Part shown: positions 8,331 to 17,796 of the stretch, piece by piece
Position numbering within the stretch: position 1 is the stretch's first letter
How the letters are laid out: each line of letters begins with the position of its first letter
From: Sphaerothrix epifaneia
GTDB taxonomy: Bacteria > Cyanobacteriota > Cyanobacteriia > Phormidesmidales > Phormidesmidaceae
Assembly (NCBI RefSeq): GCF_042788235.1
Contig: NZ_JBHZOL010000088.1
Coordinates: 1-64,000 of the forward strand
DNA length: 64,000 nucleotides
Reading direction: 5' to 3'
The notes under the pieces: generated by a model
Database searches by the model: none
Told to the model about the DNA's origin: nothing
The model's input: only the letters and a program-made list of their open reading frames with translations
Program-made: the position numbers and the translations under genes

Positions 8331-8813
8331 ATGCCTTCAGAGTCAAAGCGCGATCGTCTACCGTTTGAGCCTAGCAGTAATCGTAAAAAGGCCGAAAAAA
8401 CGGCTGCAAAACCAGTCAATCAAGGCAGCGAAGCCCCCAAAAATAGTGGCTCTGCTTCTAAAAAGAAGTCTAACCCGGCTCAGCGCAATGCTATCCCAGA
8501 GGTGGTGAGCCAGCGGATGCTGCGGCGCATGGCTTTCTTTTCGGGTTTGCCTACCGCTCTAGGGGTGGCTATCTTCTTCGGCAGCTATTTTTTGCTGACT
8601 CGGCAAATTATTGAGTTTCCTAAAGTGGTGGTTTTACTGTCTACGCTGGGCTGCTTTGGGCTGGGCGTCGTGGGTCTGAGTTACGGCGTTTTATCAGCTT
8701 CTTGGGATGAGGAGCGCGTAGGTACCCGTTTGGGCTGGGGCGAATTTGGCACCAACTTTGGCCGCATGACAGCCGCTTGGCGATCAGGCCGGACTGATTC
8801 AAAGGCCAACTAG
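8331..8813 (+). CDS. PAM68-family photosystem II assembly protein
   Basis: Integral thylakoid protein needed for early photosystem II assembly in plants and cyanobacteria. It has 160 residues: a Lys/Ser-rich soluble N-terminus (1-62), two membrane helices (about 69-89 and 99-122) and a conserved tail SASWDEER..LGWGEFGTNF. The downstream position behind rpsO is the usual synteny and supports the call. Confidence 0.88.
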   Translation: MPSESKRDRLPFEPSSNRKKAEKTAAKPVNQGSEAPKNSGSASKKKSNPAQRNAIPEVVSQRMLRRMAFFSGLPTALGVAIFFGSYFLLTRQIIEFPKVVVLLSTLGCFGLGVVGLSYGVLSASWDEERVGTRLGWGEFGTNFGRMTAAWRSGRTDSKAN

Positions 8814-8993
8814 CGCCGACCCAAAATTGCTAACTGTTTCCTGCATCCGCTTGAATGAGTCCTCAGTTGACCTTAGTTTTGGGTTGGCTGAGGACAAATG
8901 TTATTTTAGGGGCGGTTCCCGAAAGTTTTTTCAGCAAAACGCCAAGCTGTGGTTTGGCGGGTACTCACGTTTACACTAGCGGACTTCACCCGA

Positions 8994-10052
8994 ATGATTG
9001 TCGTTCTCAAACCTGGTACGCCTAATCTCGAAATTGAACAGCTCACGCAAGAGTTCCAAAGCCAAGGCCTCAATCCTGAAAAAATTGTGGGTAAACACAA
9101 GGTCGTTATTGGCTTGGTGGGGGATACTGCCGATTTGGATCCGCTACAGCTGCGAGAACTCAGCCCCTGGATTGAGCAAGTCTTACGCGTTGAAAAGCCT
9201 TTTAAGCGGGCAAGTCGCGATTATCGCCACGGTGAAGCTAGCACAGTTACGGTTACAACTCCGGGCGGTTCAGTCGCTATTGGAGAACACCAGTCGCTGG
9301 TGGTGGTGGCTGGGCCTTGTTCAGTAGAAAATGAAGCGATGATTATTGAAACGGCTCAGCGGGTCAAAGCTGCAGGGGCTCATTTTCTGCGGGGGGGAGC
9401 CTACAAACCGAGGACTTCGCCTTATGCTTTTCAAGGTCATGGCGAAAGTGCTTTAGAGCTTTTAGCAGCTGCTCGACAGGCTTCGGGGCTAGGCATCATT
9501 ACCGAAGTAATGGATACGGCTGATGTTGAAAAAGTGGCTGCGATCGCCGATGTATTGCAGGTGGGCGCTCGTAACATGCAAAATTTTGCATTGCTCAAAA
9601 AGGTCGGCGCTCAAGATAAGCCCGTTTTGCTCAAGCGCGGTATGTCTGCCACCATTGAAGAGTGGCTGATGGCGGCTGAGTATGTTTTGGCGGCAGGCAA
9701 CCCTAACGTTATTTTGTGCGAACGGGGTATTCGCACCTTCGATCGCCAGTATGCACGCAACACGCTAGATTTATCTGCTATTCCGGTATTGCGGAGTCTG
9801 ACTCATTTGCCAATTATGATTGATCCCAGTCATGGGACGGGACGGGCTGAGTATGTGCCCGCTATGGCTATGGCTGCGATCGCAGCGGGAACAGATGCCT
9901 TAATGATTGAGGTGCATCCTCATCCTGCCAAAGCGCTATCGGATGGCCCCCAGTCTTTATCGCCGCAGCAGTTTGATCAGCTCATGCCTCAGTTAGCCGT
10001 TTTGGGCAAAGCGATGAATCGCTGGCCTCAGCCTGCTGCTGCAATGATTTAA
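8994..10052 (+). CDS. aroF: 3-deoxy-7-phosphoheptulonate synthase (DAHP synthase, type I-beta)
   Basis: First enzyme of the shikimate pathway: phosphoenolpyruvate plus erythrose-4-phosphate give DAHP. A ferredoxin-like regulatory domain (1 to about 70, starting MIVVLKPG) precedes a TIM barrel with VVAGPCSVE, LRGGAYKPRTSPYAFQG, LLKRGMSATIEEW and IDPSHGTGR. The frame opens further upstream at 8949, but the ATG at 8994 gives the expected N-terminus and a normal 352 residues. The N-terminal domain predicts feedback control by an aromatic amino acid. It appears monocistronic. Confidence 0.93.
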   Translation: MIVVLKPGTPNLEIEQLTQEFQSQGLNPEKIVGKHKVVIGLVGDTADLDPLQLRELSPWIEQVLRVEKPFKRASRDYRHGEASTVTVTTPGGSVAIGEHQSLVVVAGPCSVENEAMIIETAQRVKAAGAHFLRGGAYKPRTSPYAFQGHGESALELLAAARQASGLGIITEVMDTADVEKVAAIADVLQVGARNMQNFALLKKVGAQDKPVLLKRGMSATIEEWLMAAEYVLAAGNPNVILCERGIRTFDRQYARNTLDLSAIPVLRSLTHLPIMIDPSHGTGRAEYVPAMAMAAIAAGTDALMIEVHPHPAKALSDGPQSLSPQQFDQLMPQLAVLGKAMNRWPQPAAAMI

Positions 10053-10103
10053 CCCGTTTTGTGCTTAAGCTGGCAGGTTATTGGTGCGAGTTGAAGAGTT
10101 TGC

Positions 10104-11360
10104 TTACGCATCTGTTTGGGGTGGCTCAGGGGGCTTTGCGCCGCTGTTTTGAGTGCGCAAAATGTTTTGCACCTCTAGTTCCATTTGTTTCAGCAGTTCA
10201 ATAATGGCTGGCAGCGCTTCCACTTGATTGGTGGCCACAACAAGGTTTTGCCGCGCCCGATCGCGAATTTCACAGATCCGCTGCTGTAGGGTTTGGGCAA
10301 TGCCTAAGGCATCGCGGCCTAGCTTATCAATTTGTTGCTGTTGATAAAACTTTAAGGCAGCACCGCGTAAAACCTGTAGCGTGGCTTCTTCTCCCTGCGC
10401 TCCTGGCATGACGCGAAACCGGAGTAAAACCCGCGTGTTGTTGTAAAGCCGTTCAATTTCTACTTGTTTAGCTTTTTGCAGGGGAATCAGTGAAATGTGC
10501 GTCAAAAGCTTGAATTCATTGATCACGCCTTGAAAGCTGTCAATCTGTAAGTTATCTAAAATAGACTGGGGCACCCCATCTTTGCTCCATAGCACTCTGC
10601 CGCTATCGGCTAATCTTTCAAAGTAAAGACGGCCAATGCCTTCATCTAGCACTCGGCTAAGTAGTGCCTGCATCATTTCTTTGGGAGCTAGCGATCGCAG
10701 CGATTCAATCGATCCAAGCTGATGTTCAGACTCAACTTGCAGATGCAAGGGCGGACGCACCCCAGGACGGGCTGTTGGCTGGGCGGGCACCGTTGGCTCT
10801 GGCTGCTTACGAGGCTGGGACGACGGCGTAGATTGAGGTGTAGCGGTTGATGGCTGGCTAGCAGCGGCGGCGGCACTGGCTTCTAACTGTTCAGGGGTAT
10901 CGACGACCAGCGTTGGCTGTTGATTTTGTTCTCGATAGTCGTCTTGGCGATTGGGGGCGCGTCGCTGTTCCTGCACGGGAGGAGCCGCTGGCTCTTGGAC
11001 TTGAGAAGCTTGCTCGGCTTTTTGTTTCGCCTTGGCTGAGTGGCTGAGGTATTTTGAAAGGGTGTCTCGGTGCCATTCTGACGAAATTTGCCAGGATACA
11101 ATTGAACAGTTGATATAAGCTACCAATCGGCGGACGTAGTCTGCGGCTGCGCGATCGGCAGGATTAACCATTCCCAGATTGAGGCAACTTCCTTCAATTG
11201 AAAGCGGCAAAACCTGGTAATATAAACAAGCCTCAAACGGCAAAATGCCATCGACTAGAGTGAACATTTGCCTTAAGTCAGCTCGCTGGGCAGCAGGAGA
11301 TTGCTCAGCGCTAGGCGGTTTACTAGACGAATCAGCGGGATTTTCAGGAGCGGTTGGCAT
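10104..11360 (-). CDS. PilB/GspE N-terminal-domain protein lacking the ATPase core
   Basis: 418 residues. Residues about 30-110 resemble the MshEN/T2SSE N-terminal domain of type IV pilus ATPase PilB (LPLSIEGSCLNLGMVNPAD). A Gln/Pro/Ala-rich linker follows (about 120-205). Residues about 220-345 resemble the PilB N2 domain (ALLSRVLDEGIGRLYFE, RFRVMPGAQGEEATLQVLRG). The RecA core with Walker A is absent and is replaced by a coiled-coil-like tail. It may partner PilB or bind a cyclic dinucleotide. It has no operon partner: DAHP synthase is convergent and the next leftward gene starts 1.2 kb upstream. Confidence 0.6.
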   Translation of the reverse strand: MPTAPENPADSSSKPPSAEQSPAAQRADLRQMFTLVDGILPFEACLYYQVLPLSIEGSCLNLGMVNPADRAAADYVRRLVAYINCSIVSWQISSEWHRDTLSKYLSHSAKAKQKAEQASQVQEPAAPPVQEQRRAPNRQDDYREQNQQPTLVVDTPEQLEASAAAAASQPSTATPQSTPSSQPRKQPEPTVPAQPTARPGVRPPLHLQVESEHQLGSIESLRSLAPKEMMQALLSRVLDEGIGRLYFERLADSGRVLWSKDGVPQSILDNLQIDSFQGVINEFKLLTHISLIPLQKAKQVEIERLYNNTRVLLRFRVMPGAQGEEATLQVLRGAALKFYQQQQIDKLGRDALGIAQTLQQRICEIRDRARQNLVVATNQVEALPAIIELLKQMELEVQNILRTQNSGAKPPEPPQTDA

Positions 11361-11494
11361 GGCGGCGGGTGGATCAACTGAGCCTGTTACTATTTTCGAG
11401 CCTATGCACCTGCATCAGGGAGTTACGGCTGTATATCAGGCAACTCGTAACAGATATCTAAAGATACCCTAGATTTAGAGGTGGCAATCGCTAC

Positions 11495-12628
11495 TCAAAC
11501 AGCAGCGTTACGCAAGTTCTGCGCAGTTAGATAAAGCTTAGCCCACTCTGAGATCACTTGTTTAGAACGCAAATTGAGTTCTTTGGCGATCGCGTCAATG
11601 CTTTTACCCGCTTTGAGGGCTTCTAGCAAATGCTGCTGTTGGGGATCACAGGTGGTCAAAAAATCTTGCCATTGAGCAGGGGTTAAGCCTAAGTTGTGTT
11701 CCTTTAAAGAAGTCTTCAGCCAGCTATGAACCAGTTGCGGCTGTTCTTTGAGGGTGAAGACCCGAATGGCGTGGTAGCTAATCTTTTCTCTTAAGCGATA
11801 GACCTGCTGAATGGGAATGGCTAGCTGCTTGGCGATCGCTTCCTGACTATAGCCTTGGAGATGCAGCTCTAGCCACTGCACGGCTTGAGCGTCTAAATGT
11901 TCTGCCAGGTAGATTAAAAAGCGGTCTTTAACCTGGGTGCGAACCGTTTGCTGCTCGATCCAGTCTTGCTGCTCTTGGTAACTGGCTAACGCCTGAACAT
12001 CGAGCAGGCTGAGCGAACTTTCGTCATCATTAGTGGCAATTTCCTCCGAAATCAGCCGCACCAGGTCGCTAGTGGGAACCTGCGTCATGCCGCCTTTTTG
12101 GGAGCGCCGCAAATAATTGACAAAGCGGTACACCAGCAACGGCTGGTTGCGAATAGGGCGTAGACAGTACTCTTCAATACTGGCTAGCATCAAGGTATTG
12201 CGTAGACGATAGCTGGGCGTACAGTGAGAAATCCAGTCTATTTGCCGCCGCAAATGGTTATCGCTTTGCAGCATTTCCTGGATGACTTCTTGCAAAACAT
12301 CCATGACTGTACGGCGGCGATCGCGGCTCAGGGCAATCCAGGTGCGAATTTTGCTGCGAATTAAAAACAGACTGCCCAGGCGCTTTAGCAACTGTTGATA
12401 GGCGCGATCAGGACTAACGCCCCAGTAGCGCTGCTGTAAAATGCGATAGCGATATTCAATTGCCTGACGGGCAACGGCTAGCTCAGCATCGCTGTATTGG
12501 TTGAAGCGTTCCTGATTTTCGCCAATCAGCCAGCGCGTCACCGCTGCATAAACTGCCAGATTGTGATCTGGGTAGTCTTTTTGCAGACGTGCTTGCCACT
12601 TATGCGTCAGGTCTTCAGCCAATGACAT
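11495..12628 (-). CDS. HetZ-related helix-turn-helix protein
   Basis: 377 residues from the ATG at 12628 (MSLAEDLTHKW), preceded by GGGAG about 13 nt upstream. A longer frame to 12664 would need TTG and adds no conserved sequence. The mainly helical protein has two probable helix-turn-helix segments: about 270-300 (YSQEAIAKQLAIPIQQVYRL) and near the C-terminus (KSIDAIAKELNLRSKQVI). The central YCLRPIRNQPLLVYRFVNYL block matches what I recall of HetZ-related protein 2, found also in cyanobacteria without heterocysts. The role is probably transcriptional; the target is unknown. Confidence 0.62.
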   Translation of the reverse strand: MSLAEDLTHKWQARLQKDYPDHNLAVYAAVTRWLIGENQERFNQYSDAELAVARQAIEYRYRILQQRYWGVSPDRAYQQLLKRLGSLFLIRSKIRTWIALSRDRRRTVMDVLQEVIQEMLQSDNHLRRQIDWISHCTPSYRLRNTLMLASIEEYCLRPIRNQPLLVYRFVNYLRRSQKGGMTQVPTSDLVRLISEEIATNDDESSLSLLDVQALASYQEQQDWIEQQTVRTQVKDRFLIYLAEHLDAQAVQWLELHLQGYSQEAIAKQLAIPIQQVYRLREKISYHAIRVFTLKEQPQLVHSWLKTSLKEHNLGLTPAQWQDFLTTCDPQQQHLLEALKAGKSIDAIAKELNLRSKQVISEWAKLYLTAQNLRNAAV

Positions 12629-12783
12629 TCGTAAGCAGACTCCCGCTCTCCAATACAACCGCAAGTGGCCAAAAATGCTCAGCCCGGATACCCATACGGG
12701 GTTGGCTTTGATCCTACCAGTCGGTCACTGCAGCAAACTACATCATAAGGAATTCAGGGGAAATCTGCTCATTTAACCTGAGC

Positions 12784-13044
12784 TTACTCGTTTTTGGGCT
12801 GTTGCTTTTCCAGCGCCGAGGTCAGCCGTTGCAGCGTTTCAGTGAGTTGACCCAGTTGGGCTAAAGAGCGATCTTGATTTTCTACTAGCGTTTGAATCGC
12901 ATCTGTGAGCGCAAAAATTTGATAGCCCTGCTGTTGAGTTTGCTGGGCGATCGCATCAACCCGTTCAGACAGGCGATTGATTGTTTCTGTACTGGCTAGC
13001 ACCGTTTCTCCAATCTTTTGAATCACCTGATCATTCTGACTCAA
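12784..13044 (-). CDS. Short coiled-coil protein of unknown function
   Basis: 86 residues, nearly all predicted coiled coil with hydrophobic residues at heptad spacing (IGETVLASTETINRLSERVDA, then LTDAIQTLVENQ, then LAQLGQLTETLQRL). There is no signal peptide, membrane helix or cysteine. The ATG is at 13044. It is likely a small oligomeric structural or adaptor protein and is not recognised further. It lies 155 bp upstream of the HetZ-related gene on the same strand. Confidence 0.6.
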   Translation of the reverse strand: MSQNDQVIQKIGETVLASTETINRLSERVDAIAQQTQQQGYQIFALTDAIQTLVENQDRSLAQLGQLTETLQRLTSALEKQQPKNE

Positions 13045-13432
13045 AACAGTTGGCTCCCACCAAAATTCAGTGGTTATTATAATACCGTCTCTGTTTGATC
13101 AAGTCTTGATCGCTTCGACAAATTAGAGGCGGATCTATTCTGACAATTGGAAAGTGGAACTAATTATTGACAGCAGCGTCTAAAAGCCTGAGTTTAGAGG
13201 GTTTTAAGGCTGATATGGTATTCCTGATAACCTTTGAGAACTGCTTTTCCCCATTTCGGCAGCAAGTTTCCGAAAAATTGTTTGACTTCATGAGAACTTC
13301 ATCAAATAGCGGTATTTGTTGATTGCATTGCAAAGATTCTCAGAATCTACCTCTAGGTGCTAGGCCAACTTTAAATAGAGTTTGTAACTTCGTAAGTAAT
13401 CCCACTTAAGTAAATGTATATGCTGCACTTCC
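13045..13432. other. Intergenic region before the sugar transferase
   Basis: 388 bp between divergent genes, with no supportable gene. TTGACA occurs at 13167-13172 on the + strand but without a good -10 at 16-18 bp. No repeat or hairpin stands out. Confidence 0.4.
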
Positions 13433-14197
13433 GTGCTACAGCCCATGACCCAATCGTCTAACCTGAAAGCATCGAAGCCAGCTTTTGCAATGGCTGCTTC
13501 CAACAACTTGTCAGAAGCCTTAGTGCAGCCAACGACCGCCCTCGCGCTAGAAACGGTAGCGATTCCAGCTAGTGTTTTTGATCGGCGGCCACATCCGTCT
13601 GCACTCAGCGCTGTTAAGCGTCTGATTGATATTGCCGGAGCGCTCGTTGGACTGATTGTTTTAGCAATTGCGTTTGTGCCAATTGCGATCGCGATTAAGC
13701 TCGATAGCCCAGGCCCTATTTTTTATTCTCAAACCCGCTATGGCTTGCAGGGCAAACCGTTTCAGATCTGGAAGTTTCGTTCGATGGTGGCCGATGCCGA
13801 CAGGCTCAAAAGTATCGTTCAAAACGAAGCCGCAGGTTTGATTTTCAAAAATGAAGCTGATCCTCGCATTACTCGAGTCGGTCGGTTTTTGCGCAAAACC
13901 AGTTTGGATGAATTTCCGCAGTTTTGGAACGTTTTAAGCGGCGATATGAGTATTGTAGGGACTCGCCCCCCCACCAGCGACGAAGTTGCCAACTACTCAG
14001 ACTATCACTGGCGGCGTTTGGATGTTAAGCCAGGGCTGACCGGGCAGTGGCAGGTGAGTGGCCGTTCTCAAATCAAAGACTTTGAAGAAATTGTCAGCCT
14101 CGACTTGCAGTATCAGTCTCGCTGGACGCCTGTTTATGATTTGCAAATTATTATTCGTACGGTGCTGGTGCTGCTGCGGGGTACGGGTGCTTGCTAA
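13433..14197 (+). CDS. Bacterial sugar transferase (undecaprenyl-phosphate sugar phosphotransferase)
   Basis: Predicted to load the first sugar-phosphate onto undecaprenyl phosphate for exopolysaccharide synthesis at the inner membrane. The N-terminal 60 residues are variable. One hydrophobic segment (about 66-88) is followed by the catalytic domain with SPGPIFYSQTRYG, WKFRSMV, RITRVGRFLRKTSLDEFPQFWNVLSGDMSIVG (cited in parts) and GLTGQWQVSGR. The start is GTG at 13433; ATG at 13445 is equally possible. HepC-like proteins of heterocyst envelope synthesis belong to this family. It stands alone. Confidence 0.85.
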   Translation: MLQPMTQSSNLKASKPAFAMAASNNLSEALVQPTTALALETVAIPASVFDRRPHPSALSAVKRLIDIAGALVGLIVLAIAFVPIAIAIKLDSPGPIFYSQTRYGLQGKPFQIWKFRSMVADADRLKSIVQNEAAGLIFKNEADPRITRVGRFLRKTSLDEFPQFWNVLSGDMSIVGTRPPTSDEVANYSDYHWRRLDVKPGLTGQWQVSGRSQIKDFEEIVSLDLQYQSRWTPVYDLQIIIRTVLVLLRGTGAC

Positions 14198-14252
14198 TGA
14201 CTGCATAACTAAAGGCAGAAGTTAGCATAAAAAGCTTTTTGGCAGCGGTTTA

Positions 14253-14354
14253 TATCAATTCTCGATTTTGGATTTTCGATTTTGAATTGAACAATCTTTG
14301 CGCTGCATCCGTTTCGTCATTCTCCTCTGTACCTTTCTTTTGGAAGAATCGGTA
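14253..14354 (-). repeat. Dispersed about 100-bp repeat, copy A
   Basis: The reverse complement of this segment matches 28883-28983 with only about ten differences. It contains the AT-rich block TCGATTTTGGATTTTCGATT, a type of sequence scattered in many cyanobacteria. It starts just past the nei stop. Confidence 0.8.
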
Positions 14355-15185
14355 TTACTCGGCTTGCGACCCCTGGCAGCTAGGACAGTAGTAATAGCGT
14401 CGTCCCCCGGCTGAGTCTTTGATAATTTGGCGATCGCACTGAAAGCAAGGTTTGCCTTGACGCCCAAACACCCAATGGCGGTAATCTTTACGGGCATAGC
14501 CTGCGGCTTTAAGCTGGTTAGCTAGGTCGAGGTCGTTGGTAATGCCGTGATAGCGATAAGACTGATAAGGCAGGGCGATCGCGGCGGTGGCAAATTTTTG
14601 CAGTTGCTCAGGGGTGCATTCTAGCGGTCGCTGAGTGGGGTGAATGCCTGCTACATACAAAATTTCGCTGCGCAGGTAATTGCCGATGCCCGCTAAAAAC
14701 TGCTGATCGAGCAGCAATGATTTAAACTGGCGTCGATAAAAGGGCTGGGTTTGTACTCTGGCTAAAACCGCTGCTGGGGTTGCTTCTGGTCGCAGCACAT
14801 CTAGCCCAATTCGCTGAATAAAGGGGTGAGCTGAAATCTCCTTGTTGTGGAGCACTTCAATGTCAGAAGCGCTATAGAGCAAGGCTGATTTTTTCGCGGT
14901 ATGTAAGGCCAAGCGTAGCTGCCGATTGGTTTCTGGATAGCTGTGGGCTGGCCGCACAAACCATTTGCCATAAAGCTGATTGTGACTATAAATATTGAGC
15001 TGATTGCTAAAGCGAATCAGCATTGCTTTGCCGTAGGTTTCAACGGCTTCAACCTGATATCTGGCTAGATCGGCTTCATACGGTTTGAGCTGAGCAAAGG
15101 CAAAAAAGACCGCTTTCATCGGCTGGTGGGCGATCGCTTGGGCAATTTTATCAGCGGCTCTACGAATTTCCGGGCCTTCGGGCAT
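14355..15185 (-). CDS. nei: Endonuclease VIII (Fpg/Nei-family DNA glycosylase)
   Basis: Base-excision repair glycosylase and AP lyase for oxidised pyrimidines. The start is fixed by the catalytic N-terminus MPEGPEIRRAADK: Pro2 must be exposed after Met removal, so the ATG at 15185 is used although the frame is open to 15308. Visible are SHNQLYG, LLYSASDIE, LLLDQQFLAGIGNYLRSEIL and a C-terminal zinc finger CFQC...CPSC. Its 276 residues closely resemble E. coli Nei. It diverges from dapL, 116 bp apart. Confidence 0.92.
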   Translation of the reverse strand: MPEGPEIRRAADKIAQAIAHQPMKAVFFAFAQLKPYEADLARYQVEAVETYGKAMLIRFSNQLNIYSHNQLYGKWFVRPAHSYPETNRQLRLALHTAKKSALLYSASDIEVLHNKEISAHPFIQRIGLDVLRPEATPAAVLARVQTQPFYRRQFKSLLLDQQFLAGIGNYLRSEILYVAGIHPTQRPLECTPEQLQKFATAAIALPYQSYRYHGITNDLDLANQLKAAGYARKDYRHWVFGRQGKPCFQCDRQIIKDSAGGRRYYYCPSCQGSQAE

Positions 15186-15301
15186 TTCAATGGCAAAGTA
15201 ACAGCTTTTCTTATTATCAACAGCCGGCCTGTCTGACTGCGATCGCCTTTCCGTACACCTGATAAGCTGAATGAGGGCGTTTGTATGACTCAATTGGATG
15301 T

Positions 15302-16540
15302 ATGGCAACCGTTAACGACAACTACTTAAAGCTGAAGGCGGGGTATCTCTTTCCAGAAATTGCGCGGCGGGTCAGTGTTTTTGCTGAGGCAAACCCGACG
15401 GCACCTATCATCAAGCTGGGCATTGGAGATGTCACTGAGCCACTGCCCGAAGCCTGCCGGACTGCCATGATTCAGGCGGTTAAAGATATGGGCGATCGCG
15501 AGACGTTTAAGGGATATGGCCCAGAACAGGGCTATCTTTGGCTAAGAGAAAAGATTGCCGCCCAAGACTTTCAGGCACGAGGCTGTGATATTGAGGCTGC
15601 AGAAGTGTTTGTCTCCGATGGAGCCAAGTGCGATACAGGCAACATTCTTGACATCTTCGGCAAAGACAACAAGATCGCCGTCACCGATCCGGTCTATCCC
15701 GTGTATGTCGATACCAACGTGATGGCTGGCCATACCGGAGCGGCCAGCGACAGCGGCGAGTACGAAGGGCTGGTTTATCTGCCCATGACCGCAGATAATC
15801 ACTTCTCACCAGCGCTACCGACGACAAAGGTTGATTTAATTTATTTGTGTTTTCCCAACAACCCCACTGGCGCAACCGTCACCCGAACCGAGTTAAAGCA
15901 ATGGGTTGACTACGCCCGTGAGCAAGGGGCAATTATCTTTTTTGATGCTGCCTACGAAGCCTATATTACGGATCCTGAACTGCCGCACTCTATCTATGAA
16001 ATTGAAGGGGCACGTGACTGTGCTATTGAGTTTCGCTCTTTTTCTAAAAATGCTGGCTTTACCGGAACCCGCTGCGCCTACACGGTTGTCCCCAAAGGTC
16101 TGATGGCTAAAGCCAGCGATGGCGCTGAGGTAGAACTGCACAAGCTATGGAATCGGCGGCAGTCTACCAAGTTTAATGGCGTCTCCTACATTGTCCAGCG
16201 CGGCGCAGAAGCGGTTTATTCGCCAGCGGGTCAGCAGCAAATTCAGGGGCTGATTGATTTTTACCTTGAAAATGCGCGGATTGTGCGAGAGCAGCTAACC
16301 CAAGCAGGCATTGATGTCTATGGCGGCGTCAATGCCCCTTACGTTTGGGTGAAGACGCCTGAGGGGCTATCGAGCTGGGACTTTTTCGATAAGTTGCTCA
16401 ATACCTGCTACGTGGTGGGAACGCCCGGTTCGGGTTTTGGTGCCGCTGGTGAAGGCTATTTTCGCATTTCGGCTTTCAACAGCCGCGAGAATGTGAACGA
16501 AGCGATGCAGCGAATTGTCCAAACTTTTAAGGCGCAATAG
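15302..16540 (+). CDS. dapL: LL-diaminopimelate aminotransferase
   Basis: PLP enzyme that makes LL-diaminopimelate directly from tetrahydrodipicolinate, supplying lysine and peptidoglycan; this is the route used by cyanobacteria and plants. Motifs are KLGIGDVTEPLP, TFKGYGPEQGY, VSDGAKCDTGN, CFPNNPTGA and the PLP-lysine region RSFSKNAGFTGTRCAY. The ATG at 15302 gives 412 residues starting MATVNDNYLKL, as expected; the 7 extra upstream codons are not needed. A repeat-type hairpin follows the stop. Confidence 0.95.
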   Translation: MATVNDNYLKLKAGYLFPEIARRVSVFAEANPTAPIIKLGIGDVTEPLPEACRTAMIQAVKDMGDRETFKGYGPEQGYLWLREKIAAQDFQARGCDIEAAEVFVSDGAKCDTGNILDIFGKDNKIAVTDPVYPVYVDTNVMAGHTGAASDSGEYEGLVYLPMTADNHFSPALPTTKVDLIYLCFPNNPTGATVTRTELKQWVDYAREQGAIIFFDAAYEAYITDPELPHSIYEIEGARDCAIEFRSFSKNAGFTGTRCAYTVVPKGLMAKASDGAEVELHKLWNRRQSTKFNGVSYIVQRGAEAVYSPAGQQQIQGLIDFYLENARIVREQLTQAGIDVYGGVNAPYVWVKTPEGLSSWDFFDKLLNTCYVVGTPGSGFGAAGEGYFRISAFNSRENVNEAMQRIVQTFKAQ

Positions 16541-16545
16541 CAAAG

Positions 16546-16649
16546 CTAAAGGCAAAAGGCTGAAGGCCGCGGGCAGCATGAAAGCTTTTCGGCCTTCAGC
16601 TTGCGACAATTCTAGGGGCTTAATTAACCCTGGTGGCTACCGTTATAGA
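16546..16649 (+). repeat. Copy 2 of dispersed intergenic repeat, with hairpin
   Basis: Contains an 11-bp inverted repeat, GCTGAAGGCCG at 16559-16569 and CGGCCTTCAGC at 16590-16600, and ends in GGTGGCTACCGTTATAG. It lies directly behind dapL, so the hairpin may also end that transcript. Confidence 0.6.
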
Positions 16650-16658
16650 TTCGACTGA

Positions 16659-17783
16659 ATGGCGCAGTATTTTGCAACCGTGGCTCGTGGGCTAGAAGCC
16701 CTGGCTGCTACCGAACTAGAAAATTTGGGTGCTAAACAAGTGACCCCTGGCTTTTGCGGGGTTGAATTTGTCGGCGATCGCCCTTTGCTGTACCGGGTTA
16801 ACCTCTGGGCTAGGTTGCCCTTTCGCATTTTGTGCCAGCTAGGGGAATTTGCCTGCCAGGATGCTGACGACTTATATCGAGGGGTGCAAAAAATCGACTG
16901 GTCGCTTTACCTGACGCCAGACCATACCCTGGCTGTCACAGCTACAGGCAAAACTCAGCAGCTCAACCACAGCCACTTTACAGCGCTACGGGTCAAAGAT
17001 GCCATTGTTGATCAGCAGCAGTTGACGGTGGGTCAGCGCTCTAGCATTGATACCGAAGCGCCTGACGTGCGGGTCAATGTGCATATCTATCGCGATCGCT
17101 GTACCGTGAGTCTGGATAGTTCGGGAGAGAGCCTGCACCGTCGCGGCTATCGCCCAGCGATGGGAGATGCGCCGCTCAAAGAAACTTTAGCGGCGGCTCT
17201 GATTCAGCTTTCAGACTGGCAGCCAGATTTGCCTTTTTTTGATCCTTTGTGTGGTTCCGGCACTTTGCCCTTAGAAGCCAGTTTGATTGCTTTGAAGATT
17301 GCACCAGGACTTTATCGCGATCGCTTTGGTTTTGAAACTTGGCCTGATTTTGACATTGACCTGCTAGATCAGTTGCTAAAAGAAGCTGATGATTGCCAAC
17401 TCGAACAGTTACCCGCGCCGATTAGCGGTAGCGATCGCAATCCTGAAGTGATTCAACAGGCGCGTACCAATGCTACTAACTGTGGCGTGGGCGATCAGGT
17501 AACGTTTTCGCTCACTGACTTGGAAGCTGTCGAAGCCCCTAGCGATCGCGGCGTCTTGCTGTGCAATCCGCCCTATGGTGAAAGACTGGGTGATGATGCC
17601 GATTTGGGCGCATTTTATCGGCTGTTAGGGGATGTTTTGAAGCAGCGGTTTAAGGGCTGGACGGCTTATGTTCTCAGTGGCAACAAGTCACTGGCTAGCT
17701 ACATTGGTCTGAAGTCGTCACAGCGCTTTGCGGTTTTCAATGGGGCGTTGCCCTGCCAGTTGATGAAGTATGAACTTTACTAA
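16659..17783 (+). CDS. THUMP-domain rRNA guanine-N2 methyltransferase (RlmL-like)
   Basis: Predicted SAM-dependent methyltransferase for 23S rRNA, like the N-terminal half of E. coli RlmKL. A THUMP RNA-binding domain (about 45-155) precedes the methyltransferase fold with DPLCGSGTLPLEAS (SAM loop) and the catalytic CNPPYGERLG. Its 374 residues fit the single-domain form; the RlmK half is absent. Modification at G2445 is an inference from the family. Confidence 0.88.
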   Translation: MAQYFATVARGLEALAATELENLGAKQVTPGFCGVEFVGDRPLLYRVNLWARLPFRILCQLGEFACQDADDLYRGVQKIDWSLYLTPDHTLAVTATGKTQQLNHSHFTALRVKDAIVDQQQLTVGQRSSIDTEAPDVRVNVHIYRDRCTVSLDSSGESLHRRGYRPAMGDAPLKETLAAALIQLSDWQPDLPFFDPLCGSGTLPLEASLIALKIAPGLYRDRFGFETWPDFDIDLLDQLLKEADDCQLEQLPAPISGSDRNPEVIQQARTNATNCGVGDQVTFSLTDLEAVEAPSDRGVLLCNPPYGERLGDDADLGAFYRLLGDVLKQRFKGWTAYVLSGNKSLASYIGLKSSQRFAVFNGALPCQLMKYELY

Positions 17784-17796
17784 AATTCAAGCCCTA

